From NCBI GenBank assembly GCA_021201865.1, contig JAJQEE010000204.1, forward strand, positions 1 through 42,944: a DNA stretch of 42,944 bases. The letters run 5' to 3'. Made by a program: the position numbers and the translations under genes. This document shows, in pieces, positions 34,634 through 42,944 of this stretch. Under the pieces are notes generated by a model, which did not search any database, was not told the origin of the DNA, and saw only the letters and a program-made list of their open reading frames with translations. Source of the stretch: Tannerellaceae bacterium (GTDB lineage Bacteria > Bacteroidota > Bacteroidia > Bacteroidales > Tannerellaceae). Numbering within the stretch: the stretch's first letter is position 1; every line of letters begins with the position of its first letter.

Positions 34634-37069
34634 ATGAAACGTTGTTTGTTACTTGCAGGTTGGCTTATGGGATTGATTAGTTGTCAGCCCTCCGGAGACG
34701 GATCCGGTTTTCCTTCTATTAAAGAAGTTCCCTTTACGGATATTCATTTGACAGATCATTTCTGGGCGCCCCGGATTGAGACGAACCGCCTGGTGTCGAT
34801 TCCTTCTGCTTTCTATCAGAGTGAACAAAGCGGACGGTTTGACAATTTTGCGCTGGCCGGAGGATTGATCGAGGGAGAACATCAGGGTGATTTTCCTTTT
34901 GATGATACAGATCCCTACAAGATCATTGAAGGAGCTTCCTATTCGTTGGCCGTGACCTATGATGCGAAATTAGATGCTTATCTGGACAGTGTGATCTGCC
35001 TGATCGGTGCTGCCCAGGAACCGGATGGTTACCTGACTACCTGTGTGACGAATCGGTGTGAACGTTTATCCCGCTGGTGGGGAAGTGAGAGGTGGGAAAA
35101 GCTGAACAGTCATGAATTATATAACTGTGGACATCTTTATGAAGCGGCTGTAGCCCATTATCAGGCTACCGGAAAACGAAGCCTGCTGGATATTGCCATT
35201 AAGAACGCAGACCTCGTCTGTGAAGTGTTCGGTCCGGAGGAGGGACAGAAACAGGTGCCATCCGGGCATCCGATCATTGAAATGGGGTTAGCGAAGATGT
35301 ATAAAGTGACCGGAGACGAAAAATATCTTCGTCAGGCCCGGTATTTTGTGGAAGAGACCGGCCGGGGTACAGACGGACACCGCCTGAATGCCTATAGCCA
35401 GGATCATATGCCCATTCTTCAGCAGGAAGAGATCGTAGGCCATGCTGTACGGGCCGGTTATCTCTATTCCGGAGTCGTCGATGTGGCTTTGCTGATGGAA
35501 GACCAGGACTATTTTGAAGCCGTATCCCGGATCTGGGAAAACACAGCCGGAAAGAAATTATATATTACAGGAGGGATTGGTTCACGGGCACAGGGAGAAG
35601 GATTTGGCCCGGAATATGAACTACACAATCATAGTGCTTATTGTGAAACCTGTGCTTCCATTGCGAATGTTTACTGGAATCAGCGGATGTTTCTGGCAAC
35701 AGGACATGCAAAGTATGTCGATGTACTGGAAAGAGCATTATATAACGGGGTGATTTCCGGAGTCTCGTTAAGTGGTGATAAATTCTTTTATGATAATCCA
35801 CTGGAGTCTATGGGGCAACATGAACGGGAAGAATGGTTCGGATGTGCCTGTTGTCCGGGGAACGTAACCCGGTTTATGGCATCCATCCCTAAATATGTCT
35901 ATGCCCTGCAAGGGAAAGACCTGTTTGTGAATTTATATGTTTCCGGGAACAGCCATATAAACATAAACGGTCAACCGGTGGAATTGATACAGCAAACAGA
36001 CTATCCCTGGGATGGAAAGATCACTTTGAGGGTTCATACCGCACAGTCAGTACCTTTCAATCTGAAACTGAGGATACCCGGATGGGCGGGAGAAGAACCG
36101 GTTCCGGAAAGTGACCTTTATTCATTTACAGGTCCGGTTTCCGGTTCCTGGAAGATTACGGTGAACGGGCAGGAAATGCGAAAGAAATTGTCAGCCGGAT
36201 ATGTCTCTGTGGAAAGGACCTGGCATACGGGGGATGTGGTGGAACTGACCTTGCCCATGGAAGTCAGGCGGGTTCGTTCCCATGAGAAAGTGTATACAAA
36301 CGAAGGATTGCTCGCTTTCAGCCGCGGACCGGTCGTTTACTGCCTGGAGGGAGTGGATATGCCTGACCGGCATGTCTTTAACAAATATATTCCGGAACAG
36401 GCATCCGTCCATCCGGTTTTTAAACAGGATTTATTAAATGGGGTAGTGGAACTGGCCACTATGGCGAAAGAGATAGCGACAGATGGCACAGAGAAAGAAG
36501 TACCTGTGCAGTTGATTCCTTATTCTACCTGGAATAACCGGGGAAATGCGGAGATGGCGGTGTGGATACCTGCTACCGCAGCGTATGCCAAACCTACTCC
36601 GGAACCTACGATCGCTTCCCGTGCGAAAGCCTATGCAATCGTAAGTGCACCCATCCAGAAAGACGGACTGGCCATTGAACGCCGGGAGGTTATTTATGGT
36701 GTAAATGATCAGTGGGAACCTAAAAGTTCAGATGATCAAAGTAAGCCCTATTACTATTTCTGGCTGAAGAAAGGCACGGAAGAAATACTGGAATATGAAT
36801 TTGAGAAGGAAGAAATGGTAAGCCAGGTCGAAGTGTACTGGCTGGAATTTGACCATTACGACGGAGATTACCGGGTTCCGGCAAGCTGGAAAGTCCAGTA
36901 CAGATCAGGTTCAGTGTGGAAAGATGTCGTGACAGAAGATGCATATGGATGTAAAAAAGATTGTTTTAATGTGGTAAATTTTGCACCTTTGACCACGAAA
37001 GGGTTACGTCTGCTTGTTCAATTGCAGGAAGGAGAGTCCGGAGGCGTGATTGAATGGAAAGTAAACTAA
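34634..37069 (+). CDS. GH127 beta-L-arabinofuranosidase, lipoprotein
   Basis: An 811-residue hydrolase releasing beta-linked L-arabinofuranose, anchored by a lipobox at Cys17 (LIS-CQPS). The (alpha/alpha)6 catalytic domain shows the zinc-cysteine site of HypBA1-type enzymes: Glu338-x-Cys340 (YCETCAS) and Cys406-Cys407 (CACCPGN), with a Glu at 322 in the acid/base position. By homology the first Cys of the CCP pair is the nucleophile. A C-terminal beta region (~690-811; EEMVSQVEVYWLEFDHYDGD, WKVQYRSG) resembles a discoidin-like carbohydrate-binding domain. The gene lies between a GPH symporter and a FucP-like symporter. Together they form an arabinoside-uptake cassette without SusCD. Confidence 0.9.
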   Translation: MKRCLLLAGWLMGLISCQPSGDGSGFPSIKEVPFTDIHLTDHFWAPRIETNRLVSIPSAFYQSEQSGRFDNFALAGGLIEGEHQGDFPFDDTDPYKIIEGASYSLAVTYDAKLDAYLDSVICLIGAAQEPDGYLTTCVTNRCERLSRWWGSERWEKLNSHELYNCGHLYEAAVAHYQATGKRSLLDIAIKNADLVCEVFGPEEGQKQVPSGHPIIEMGLAKMYKVTGDEKYLRQARYFVEETGRGTDGHRLNAYSQDHMPILQQEEIVGHAVRAGYLYSGVVDVALLMEDQDYFEAVSRIWENTAGKKLYITGGIGSRAQGEGFGPEYELHNHSAYCETCASIANVYWNQRMFLATGHAKYVDVLERALYNGVISGVSLSGDKFFYDNPLESMGQHEREEWFGCACCPGNVTRFMASIPKYVYALQGKDLFVNLYVSGNSHININGQPVELIQQTDYPWDGKITLRVHTAQSVPFNLKLRIPGWAGEEPVPESDLYSFTGPVSGSWKITVNGQEMRKKLSAGYVSVERTWHTGDVVELTLPMEVRRVRSHEKVYTNEGLLAFSRGPVVYCLEGVDMPDRHVFNKYIPEQASVHPVFKQDLLNGVVELATMAKEIATDGTEKEVPVQLIPYSTWNNRGNAEMAVWIPATAAYAKPTPEPTIASRAKAYAIVSAPIQKDGLAIERREVIYGVNDQWEPKSSDDQSKPYYYFWLKKGTEEILEYEFEKEEMVSQVEVYWLEFDHYDGDYRVPASWKVQYRSGSVWKDVVTEDAYGCKKDCFNVVNFAPLTTKGLRLLVQLQEGESGGVIEWKVN

Positions 37070-37101
37070 GCCCTGTTGCTAATCTTAAATATACATACCA
37101 G

Positions 37102-38396
37102 ATGAAAAAGTTTTCGATATTGCGGGGAAAGAACGGTGAAAATTATGTAGTGCCTTTTATATTACTAACCAGCCTTTTCTTTATGTGGGGGTTGGCGAAT
37201 AATATGTCTGACACGTTACTGGCTGCCTTTAAAAAGATTATGAGTATGACTGATTTTCAGACCTCTCTCATTCAGGTGGCTTTTTATGGTTCCTATTTCT
37301 GTTTTGCTTTACCCGCCGCTTTCTTTATCAAAAAATATTCCTATAAATCCGGTATTCTTTTAGGATTATCTTTATATGCGGCCGGCTGTTTCCTGTTCTA
37401 TCCGGCAGGGCATGTGGGCAGTTATGGCTTTTATCTGTTAGCCCTGTATGTATTAGCCGGGGGATGTTCCATTCTGGAAACAACGGCTAATCCCTATATT
37501 TTAAGTATGGGTTCTGAAAAGACCTCTACCCAGCGGTTAAATCTGGCTCAGGCATTTAATCCGATTGGCTGTATGGCGGGTATCCTGATCAGCCAGTCCT
37601 ACATTTTAGGAAAACTAAACCAGGCCGGGGAAGCGGAACGGGCTGTGATGTCTGCTCAGGATCTGGAAGCGATCCAGTATACGGAAATGAATGCCGTAAC
37701 CATGACGTATGTCTATGTTGGTCTTGTATTGATGGCTATTCTGCTACTGATCCTATTCTCCCGGATGCCTAAAGGAGAACAACCGGTAGAAGAGGAGAAC
37801 GGAAGTTTTAAAGAAGCATTGGGACGTTTGGTAAAAAACAGGAGATATGTATATGGAGTAGTCGCGGAGTTTTTTATATCGGTGCCCAGACCTGTGTCTG
37901 GTCCTACAATATCCGCTACGTCATGAACCAGTTAGGCTATAATGAGAAAGAGGCTGCCAATATTTATCTTTTCTCCCTGATCGCTTTTGCATCTGCCCGG
38001 TTTATTTTTACAGCGCTGATGAAGGTCTTCAAACCCTATCATCTGCTGATGATGGCGGCTGTTGCTTCCGGTATCTGTACGACGGTCGTTATTTTCTCTT
38101 CCGGTCTGACAGGAGTGATTGCCCTGATCCTGATCTCTTTCTTTATGTCGTTGATGTTTCCAACCATTTATGGCCTGGCCATGTACAAATTAGGGGATGA
38201 TACTAAATTCGGAGGATCCGGACTGATCATGTCTATCTTAGGAGGGGCTGTGTTCGCAGCTATCCAGGGATATGTTTCGGATGCTTCCGGTAGTATTAGT
38301 TTTTCTTTTGTAGTGCCTTTCCTCTGTTTTATCGTGGTTGTCCTGTATGGAGGGTGGATCTCCCGCATTTCAGGGAGTAAGCCTGCTGTGAAATAA
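37102..38396 (+). CDS. FucP/GluP-family sugar:H+ symporter, one homopolymer frameshift
   Basis: An MFS hexose/pentose symporter close to the L-fucose permease group. It has LTSLFFMWGLANNMSDTLL in helix 1, ETTANPYILSMG, and RLNLAQAFNPIGCMAG, all typical. As written T6 at 37870-37875 shifts the frame into ISVPRPVSGP and stops at 37926. Seven T give EFFYIGAQTCVWSYNIRYVMNQ and run on to 38396, 431 residues. An earlier in-frame ATG at 37054 would overlap the GH127 3' end, so the ATG at 37102 (MKKFSILRGKNGENYV) is preferred. It may carry arabinose or fucose released outside; the exact sugar is unknown. Confidence 0.86.
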
Positions 38397-38436
38397 GAGC
38401 TTTTTTTAAAAAAGTAAAAATAAATATAACCTTCAC

Positions 38437-38448
38437 ACACTTTAAGTG
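38437..38448. promoter_or_regulatory. Second copy of ACACTTTAAGTG
   Basis: Extended to ACACTT-T-AAGTGT this is a 13-base inverted repeat, about 85 bases before msrB and 40 after the FucP-like gene. Confidence 0.4.
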
Positions 38449-38496
38449 TTATATTTTAAACTGTCATTCTCTCTTGCAGTCTGAAAGAGTATAACC

Positions 38497-38517
38497 TATA
38501 AAACGAATCGTTTTATA
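38497..38517. promoter_or_regulatory. Palindromic operator-like site upstream of msrB
   Basis: A 21-base palindrome with core AAAACGAATCGTTTT, mismatched only at its centre, ends 16 bases before the msrB ATG. A related AAACGATCGTTT lies before the RRM gene. The position over the start region suggests a regulator site; the flanking T-run is too weak for a terminator. Confidence 0.4.
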
Positions 38518-38533
38518 CTAATGGATTAAGGGA

Positions 38534-38995
38534 ATGAAAGTTAAATTATTATTTGTGTTATTCGCCGGGTTTCTGGCATGTTTGACCGTTTCAGCACAGG
38601 ACCAGAATACCGTCACTTTAAAAAATGGGATAAAAATGAAAGTATTAACACCAGAAGAAGAAAGAGTGATCATTAACAAAGGTACGGAACGACCTTACAC
38701 CGGTATTTATTACGATCATAAAGAAAAGGGAACCTATAAATGTAAACAGTGTGGATCTTCTTTGTACCGTTCAGATGATAAATTTGATTCCGGATGTGGC
38801 TGGCCCAGTTTCGATGATGAAATAGAAGGAGCCATCAAAGAAGTTCCGGATGCGGATGGGATACGTACGGAAATTGTTTGTTCCAACTGTGAAGGTCATC
38901 TGGGGCATGTCTTTAAGGGAGAACGTTTCACCCCTAAAAATACACGCCATTGTGTAAACTCTATATCGCTGGATTTCGAACCCGATAAAGAATAA
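38534..38995 (+). CDS. msrB: Secreted peptide-methionine (R)-S-oxide reductase
   Basis: A 153-residue enzyme that reduces methionine-R-sulfoxide in proteins. A signal peptide ([21 protein letters not shown]) places it outside the cytoplasm. Both zinc CxxC pairs are present ([24 protein letters not shown]), as are GCGWPSF and the catalytic Cys in RHCVNS. The upstream Cys that resolves the sulfenic acid in some MsrB is not obvious, so reduction may rely on an external thiol partner. Its role in repairing envelope proteins is inferred. It shares a bidirectional terminator with the fimbrial operon opposite. Confidence 0.94.
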   Translation: MKVKLLFVLFAGFLACLTVSAQDQNTVTLKNGIKMKVLTPEEERVIINKGTERPYTGIYYDHKEKGTYKCKQCGSSLYRSDDKFDSGCGWPSFDDEIEGAIKEVPDADGIRTEIVCSNCEGHLGHVFKGERFTPKNTRHCVNSISLDFEPDKE

Positions 38996-39031
38996 TTCTT
39001 ACGCAGGATCCCGGGAAGGGAAGTGAAAATG

Positions 39032-39072
39032 AAAATACCCCTGTCACTCAATCGTAGTGACAGGGGCATTTT
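39032..39072. terminator. Bidirectional rho-independent terminator
   Basis: cccctgtcact pairs with agtgacagggg around a 6-7 base loop, flanked by aaaata and cattttgttt. It ends msrB on + and the minor fimbrial gene on -. Confidence 0.85.
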
Positions 39073-39093
39073 GTTTATGAAGAAGTGGATTGT

Positions 39094-40539
39094 TTAGTCC
39101 TCCTCTTCTTCGCCGATGGTGGTTTCTTTGTTGCCTCCGTCGATCCATTCGTTGGGGGATTCATCGAGTTGTTCGATGGTAATCACAAACTCCATCCGGT
39201 TGGAATAGAGCCTTACATCCTGAAAATTGTGGGATTTAACATCCGGGTCATATTCCTGTAAGGCTGTAAAGCGTAATGCATAGATCTCTTCGTTACTATC
39301 CAGCAGGATCTCCACTTTGAAACGGTCGTTCTGAATGGTGAGGTTATCCACTTCTACCATCGCTCCATTGCCGGAATCCATGAATTCCATTTGGATTTTT
39401 CCCGTTTCGATGTTGGTGGTCATGCTAAGTGTGTTCTTTGAACCGGCCGGTTTGAACAGATAGACGTATTTACTTTCCAGGGAAATGTAATGAGGTCCGT
39501 CAAAGACCAGTTCGTGATCCTCTTTCATGTTCCAGTCAATCACATTGACGGTCATACGGCTGTCGAACTCTTCGGATGCAATATCCGGATCTTCATAGCC
39601 GGGACCGTTGACGGCTGATATGTTCACCAGATACTTGAAATTCCGTGTAGCCTGCAGGATCGTATTGTTCCCGTCTTCGGCAAAATCCACCGGATAGTAG
39701 GTGACGGGCCCGTCCAAATAACTACCTCCCAGAACGAGGCGACTGAATCGTTTGGGTCCTATCACATCGGTCGGAGCATCATTTTCGTACAGATATAACT
39801 TATAAATAATGTTCCCTCCGGTGGCTTCCTGAAATCCGACGGATTGTGTCAGGTTAGCCATGTCCGCAGGAGATTCGGGGACGATGACACTTTTATCCGA
39901 CGCAACGTAGTTGGAAGAAGTGGGAGCAAGGTATCCTTTGTCCGGTGCGAAATAAATATAGGCTTCTTTCAATACGAAATCCTCCTCAGAGTTATAGATA
40001 TCAGCGGAAGCGACTGCACGCAACAGGAAGATCCCTTCGATCTGATTGACTACTGCCGGTACAATATTTACGTTTTCTTTGATTCCCCACATGGGTATGG
40101 AATCCGAACCGATAAGGCTGGTTGGATTGTTCAGGATAAGAGCTGGCTGAATATCATTGTCCCAGCTTTTCCCTTCCACGATCTCCGGACAGCTTTCCAC
40201 CACCGAACGGGCATTGACCGCAAAATAGAGTGTCAGCCCATTGTCCACCCGCAGGGTAGTCCGGTAGGTTCCTGCGCTCAGGTAGGCCTGTCTCCGGTAC
40301 TGGTACTCGTCATTTTTGAAAACCAGTACATCCAGTTCTTTGATGGTCCTTTCGGTAATACCTCCGGGATCGGTTACACTGTAGGTTTGAGCCGGAGTGA
40401 GGAAATGCATTTCGACCTCTTCTTCGGTCCGTTCGGTTTCCCCGGGTGGAGTATCCTCTTTTTCCTTGTCACTACAGGAGATGGTACATAGGAGGATCAC
40501 TCCCATAAGCCAGCTTAAATATTTTAAGGTTCCGGTCAT
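39094..40539 (-). CDS. Minor fimbrial subunit, Mfa1/FimA-like lipoprotein
   Basis: A 481-residue lipoprotein (CTIS-CSDKE). Residues ~35-330 resemble fimbrillin domains (IKELDVLVFKNDEYQYR, LYFAVNA, IPMWGI, FLLRAVASADI). Residues ~360-465 look like a BACON/Ig domain ending MEFVITIEQL. It shares the N-terminal layout with the two tip-like lipoproteins at 28.4-32.9 kb but lacks their alpha/beta C-terminal domain. It is the last gene of the minus-strand operon, 58 bases after the anchor gene. An upstream ATG at 40557 is possible; 40539 gives the cleaner signal peptide. An accessory or tip subunit is likely. The tail is strongly acidic (GEEEED). Confidence 0.78.
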   Translation of the reverse strand: MTGTLKYLSWLMGVILLCTISCSDKEKEDTPPGETERTEEEVEMHFLTPAQTYSVTDPGGITERTIKELDVLVFKNDEYQYRRQAYLSAGTYRTTLRVDNGLTLYFAVNARSVVESCPEIVEGKSWDNDIQPALILNNPTSLIGSDSIPMWGIKENVNIVPAVVNQIEGIFLLRAVASADIYNSEEDFVLKEAYIYFAPDKGYLAPTSSNYVASDKSVIVPESPADMANLTQSVGFQEATGGNIIYKLYLYENDAPTDVIGPKRFSRLVLGGSYLDGPVTYYPVDFAEDGNNTILQATRNFKYLVNISAVNGPGYEDPDIASEEFDSRMTVNVIDWNMKEDHELVFDGPHYISLESKYVYLFKPAGSKNTLSMTTNIETGKIQMEFMDSGNGAMVEVDNLTIQNDRFKVEILLDSNEEIYALRFTALQEYDPDVKSHNFQDVRLYSNRMEFVITIEQLDESPNEWIDGGNKETTIGEEEED

Positions 40540-40597
40540 AATTCTTAATTCTATCATATTTTATACTACTGTTTATATGTATCTGTTCCGGAGTATT

Positions 40598-41470
40598 TCA
40601 GAAATATGTAACTGTCGCGTCTTTTACTCTCCATCCGTTCACAAGTACTTCTAATTCCGCACCCAACGTCCAGGTGATATGGATCTCATCTCCGGCAGTG
40701 GCTCTGTGAGTCGTGTTAACCCGGGCGATCCTGTCATCCTGCATATGGAAATCCACAGACAGGTATTGATTCTCGGAGCCGGGTAGTACACCCATTTTTC
40801 CGGAGACAAGAGTGGCTGTGGAAGGATCATAGGTGAGATCTTTATAGATCGTGGATTCTTCTCCTCCGGAGATCCGGCCGATGGACATCCGGGAACGAGT
40901 TCCGCTCAATGCAATCCAGGGACCTTGTGCGGTGGCTCTGGTTTCCATCAGAAGATCACTGTTGTAGACGGTGAACCATACTCTGCAAATACAAGGCTCT
41001 AAAGAAACCTCATGCAGGGAACTCTCATCGCTGACGATCGTAGCACTCTCTTCTCCCAGAAATATATTTCCTATCGGATCATAATAATTGGTATAAATTA
41101 AATTCCGGGACAGGTCCAGTGAACCATCACTGAAATCATCTCCTACAGCCGCTTCCGGGATGTCACACACATCATCATCATCGGCCGGTACTGCCCAGGC
41201 TACCAACTGGTAGTTGCCTGTGGCATAATTTTCCAATACATATTCTTTTCCTCCTTTAATTGCTTCGTATGGAATAATATCTGTGTCTATCAGTATATTG
41301 TTCTGATAAATCTGTAGATGTACTTCATTCGCTACTTTACTGTCGAAGTCGCTGATGCTGTGTTCGTAAGTAAAATAGAGCCGGATCAGCGCATCACAAT
41401 CATCCCTGTTTTCCCGTATACATGCTGATAAGAGCAAAACTGTTAAACAATAAAGGAATATTCTTTTCAT
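40598..41470 (-). CDS. Mfa2/FimB-family fimbrial anchor, intact
   Basis: A 290-residue lipoprotein with lipobox LLSA-CIRENRDDC (Cys17). The C-x-x-E-x-x-x-D-C pattern after the lipidated Cys is the same as in the interrupted anchor on + at 26.8 kb. The rest has the beta-sandwich pattern of anchor proteins (LIRLYFTYEH, EVHLQIYQNN, YQLVAWAV). It would fix the fimbria to the outer membrane and set its length. It lies 75 bases after the major subunit gene, behind a hairpin. The ATG at 41470 is preferred to one nine codons upstream because it begins the signal peptide. Confidence 0.87.
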   Translation of the reverse strand: MKRIFLYCLTVLLLSACIRENRDDCDALIRLYFTYEHSISDFDSKVANEVHLQIYQNNILIDTDIIPYEAIKGGKEYVLENYATGNYQLVAWAVPADDDDVCDIPEAAVGDDFSDGSLDLSRNLIYTNYYDPIGNIFLGEESATIVSDESSLHEVSLEPCICRVWFTVYNSDLLMETRATAQGPWIALSGTRSRMSIGRISGGEESTIYKDLTYDPSTATLVSGKMGVLPGSENQYLSVDFHMQDDRIARVNTTHRATAGDEIHITWTLGAELEVLVNGWRVKDATVTYF

Positions 41471-41498
41471 CTGATATTTTTTGAATAAATGGAACAAA

Positions 41499-41535
41499 AT
41501 CTTCCGGAGAGGGTATGCCCCCTCCGGAAGTTATA
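41499..41535 (-). terminator. Hairpin between major fimbrillin and anchor
   Basis: cttccggag and its complement flank gggg/cccc-type pairing, followed on the minus strand by attttgttcc. As at the other locus, a partial terminator after the shaft gene would lower anchor expression. Confidence 0.65.
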
Positions 41536-41545
41536 GTTTAACAGT

Positions 41546-42763
41546 TTAGAAATCTGTATTCTGTGTCCGGATAGTCCATGGTACAATTTCGATGGTTGCC
41601 TGGATACCAGTCTGGTCATTTCTTGGAACCACACCGCCGCCATTGTCTTCGTCATCATCTCCCTCTTTCGGGTTTCCGTAACCAATGGTACGTAATTCAT
41701 CGAGCAACACGCGGTAGATCGTGTTACGGAAGATCCGGTAATTGTCGTCACGGATCAGGTTCACACGCCAGTAGCGTTCATAAGTTTCGTTGGCTGCCGG
41801 ATAGCTTAGGGTACCTTTGATCAGGAATGCGTATACTTCTTCCCGTGGGAATCCGGCAATACCGGTTTCCGTGCTGACTGTGTCTCTGGGCTGGTTCTCG
41901 TAAACAAAAATACTGGTTCCTGTCAACCATGGTGAATTATCAATCATCCCTGAATAAGCAGTTAGCAGATTACCGTCCGTATCGTAATCAGATGCGAAAT
42001 ATTCACCACCCGGAGCCCATAAATTCCATTCGGACTGTTTATTATTTGTACTGTTGTAGTGCATGAAAGTATGAGATTTACTATATCCGTTGATCAGTGC
42101 ATAGGAATCCAGCGTGAATACGACAGCCTCGTTTGTTACGGTTGAATCTTCAAACAGGGACCACAGGTCATCCTGAGGAATATTCACAGAGAAATTTTCT
42201 CCAAAACGGGGTTGTTCCACTTTGGAAACTGTACGGTGGATACGGATCGTCACTTCATTGTCGGTTCTGTTCTCCACAATAGAAGCAGTTGCTTTTCCTG
42301 ACATGACGAACTCTCCGGCATTTATCTGCCGGCTATTTGTATTGGTCAACGTTTTTGCTTCAACCAAGGCCTCCATCTCATCATAATTCAGGCCGGCCTG
42401 TTGACCCAGGTTTCTGTTTGCGGCAACGAGGATTTTTTTGTTATTCCCGGATTTTACGAGGAACATGATTTCCTGATTGACACTGCCTTCATATTTGTGA
42501 TAAGAATAGTCATAGCTGGAAGTACTTTCATCCCGGACACCGTTTTCATCAAATAGATAGAATTCCACGATATCAATCTGGTTTTCCGTGGCTGAACCTG
42601 GATCTGTTCCGGTGACTACATAGGTGTCCGGAGAAGAGATTCTGAAGGTTGCCAGTACCGGTTCACCACTGGTAGACGGACCTGAAGTATTTTCATCTTT
42701 GTCGTTACAACTCGTCAGCATAATGGCAGCTAACGCGAAAATGGATAAACTTAATTTTTTCAT
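41546..42763 (-). CDS. Major fimbrillin, Mfa1-like lipoprotein
   Basis: A 405-residue pilin precursor with lipobox MLTS-CNDKD (Cys19). Family patterns are IVEFYLFDENGVRDE, KKILVAANRNLG, RTVSKVEQPRF, and RDDNYRIFRNTIYRVLLDELRTIGYG before the C-terminal donor strand ATIEIVPWTIRTQNTDF. It differs in sequence from the fimbrillin on + at 25.4 kb, so the two loci build antigenically distinct fibres. It begins 50 bases after the end of a further minus-strand gene, so it is probably not the first cistron. A Gly/Asp-rich loop (GDDDEDNGGGVV) precedes the last strand. Confidence 0.87.
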   Translation of the reverse strand: MKKLSLSIFALAAIMLTSCNDKDENTSGPSTSGEPVLATFRISSPDTYVVTGTDPGSATENQIDIVEFYLFDENGVRDESTSSYDYSYHKYEGSVNQEIMFLVKSGNNKKILVAANRNLGQQAGLNYDEMEALVEAKTLTNTNSRQINAGEFVMSGKATASIVENRTDNEVTIRIHRTVSKVEQPRFGENFSVNIPQDDLWSLFEDSTVTNEAVVFTLDSYALINGYSKSHTFMHYNSTNNKQSEWNLWAPGGEYFASDYDTDGNLLTAYSGMIDNSPWLTGTSIFVYENQPRDTVSTETGIAGFPREEVYAFLIKGTLSYPAANETYERYWRVNLIRDDNYRIFRNTIYRVLLDELRTIGYGNPKEGDDDEDNGGGVVPRNDQTGIQATIEIVPWTIRTQNTDF

Positions 42764-42813
42764 AGTTCTTTTTGATTATAATATCTGTTTATACTCGATT
42801 TATTCTTTTTATT

Positions 42814-42944
42814 TTATTTAAATTGATTGGTGAATTCATCTCCGTGCATGATCACATTCATCATCCATGCAATGAGGTTGTTCAGGAACTTCAGGTTGGC
42901 TTCCGAATGCGGACCGTAGCTGTAATTGTTACGTCCTGTATAGG
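42814..42944 (-). CDS. 3' end of a tip-like lipoprotein gene, cut by the window edge
   Basis: Only the last ~43 codons are present: YTGRNNYSYGPHSEANLKFL, then NNLIAWMMNVIMHGDEF and a TAA at 42814-42816. The pattern (IYxGxxxY..., then L-x-N-x-[IL]-x-W-[MI]-x-x-[TV]-[IV]) matches the C-termini of the two ~730-residue lipoproteins at 28.4-32.9 kb. It therefore probably has the same alpha/beta C-terminal domain and would be the gene before the major fimbrillin in this operon. Confidence 0.7.
   Translation of the reverse strand, partial: YTGRNNYSYGPHSEANLKFLNNLIAWMMNVIMHGDEFTNQFK

Noticed and set aside
39844..40491. 215-codon plus-strand frame inside the minor fimbrial gene
   Set aside because: Fully antisense to a credible lipoprotein gene; no recognisable domain.

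Overview
The window looks like chromosomal DNA of a gut-type Bacteroidales bacterium (Parabacteroides/Odoribacter/Bacteroides-like; genus not determinable by eye). The grounds are several TAnnTTTG -7 promoter elements, lipoproteins of the FimA/Mfa1 and Mfa2/FimB families, a Nudix-type XylR next to xylBAE, BACON-like domains, 3-keto-glycoside hydrolase domains and a GH127 enzyme. No rRNA, tRNA, transposase or CRISPR array was seen.

Layout. (1) 0.06-5.7 kb: an interrupted YbjJ-like MFS transporter, a PfkB sugar kinase (-), a small RRM RNA-binding protein, an outer-membrane beta-barrel-like protein and a secreted MORN-repeat protein. (2) 1.3-1.6 and 5.7-6.8 kb: gene-free DNA carrying two copies of a ~205-215 bp inverted-repeat element plus other hairpin repeats. 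(3) 6.8-11.7 kb: a two-gene unit, a Tat-exported Gfo/Idh/MocA oxidoreductase and a large HEAT-like protein with two DUF1080 (3-keto-disaccharide hydrolase) domains, probably oxidising and then cleaving glycosides. (4) 11.8-15.6 kb: a CNNM/CorC-type CBS protein facing a trkH-trkA potassium-uptake pair. (5) 15.8-21.3 kb: the D-xylose operon xylR-xylB-xylA-xylE, with a strong promoter, an operator-like inverted repeat and a terminator. (6) 21.3-23.9 kb: an M1 aminopeptidase (-).

(7) 24.2-32.9 kb: a fimbrial locus. It holds an AraC regulator, a major fimbrillin and an Mfa2-type anchor on +, facing two tandem ~730-residue lipoproteins on -. These two have a FimA-like region, a BACON-like domain and a C-terminal alpha/beta domain resembling class I glutamine-amidotransferase/ThuA folds. 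A fossil third copy, an MITE-like fragment and a perfect 78-bp palindrome lie between them. (8) 33.1-39.0 kb: a sugar cassette (GPH transporter, GH127 beta-L-arabinofuranosidase, FucP-like transporter) and a secreted MsrB. (9) 39.1-42.9 kb: a second fimbrial operon on - (partial tip-like protein, major fimbrillin, anchor, minor subunit).

Seven genes carry reading-frame lesions. Six of the eight lesions are one- or two-base length changes in homopolymers of 6-9 bases, and correcting them restores full-length proteins. This pattern points to sequencing or assembly indels more than to true gene decay, although slipped-strand variation cannot be excluded for the fimbrial G8 tract. The in-frame TGA in the Mfa2-type anchor and the lesion in the first MFS gene are not homopolymer errors of that kind.
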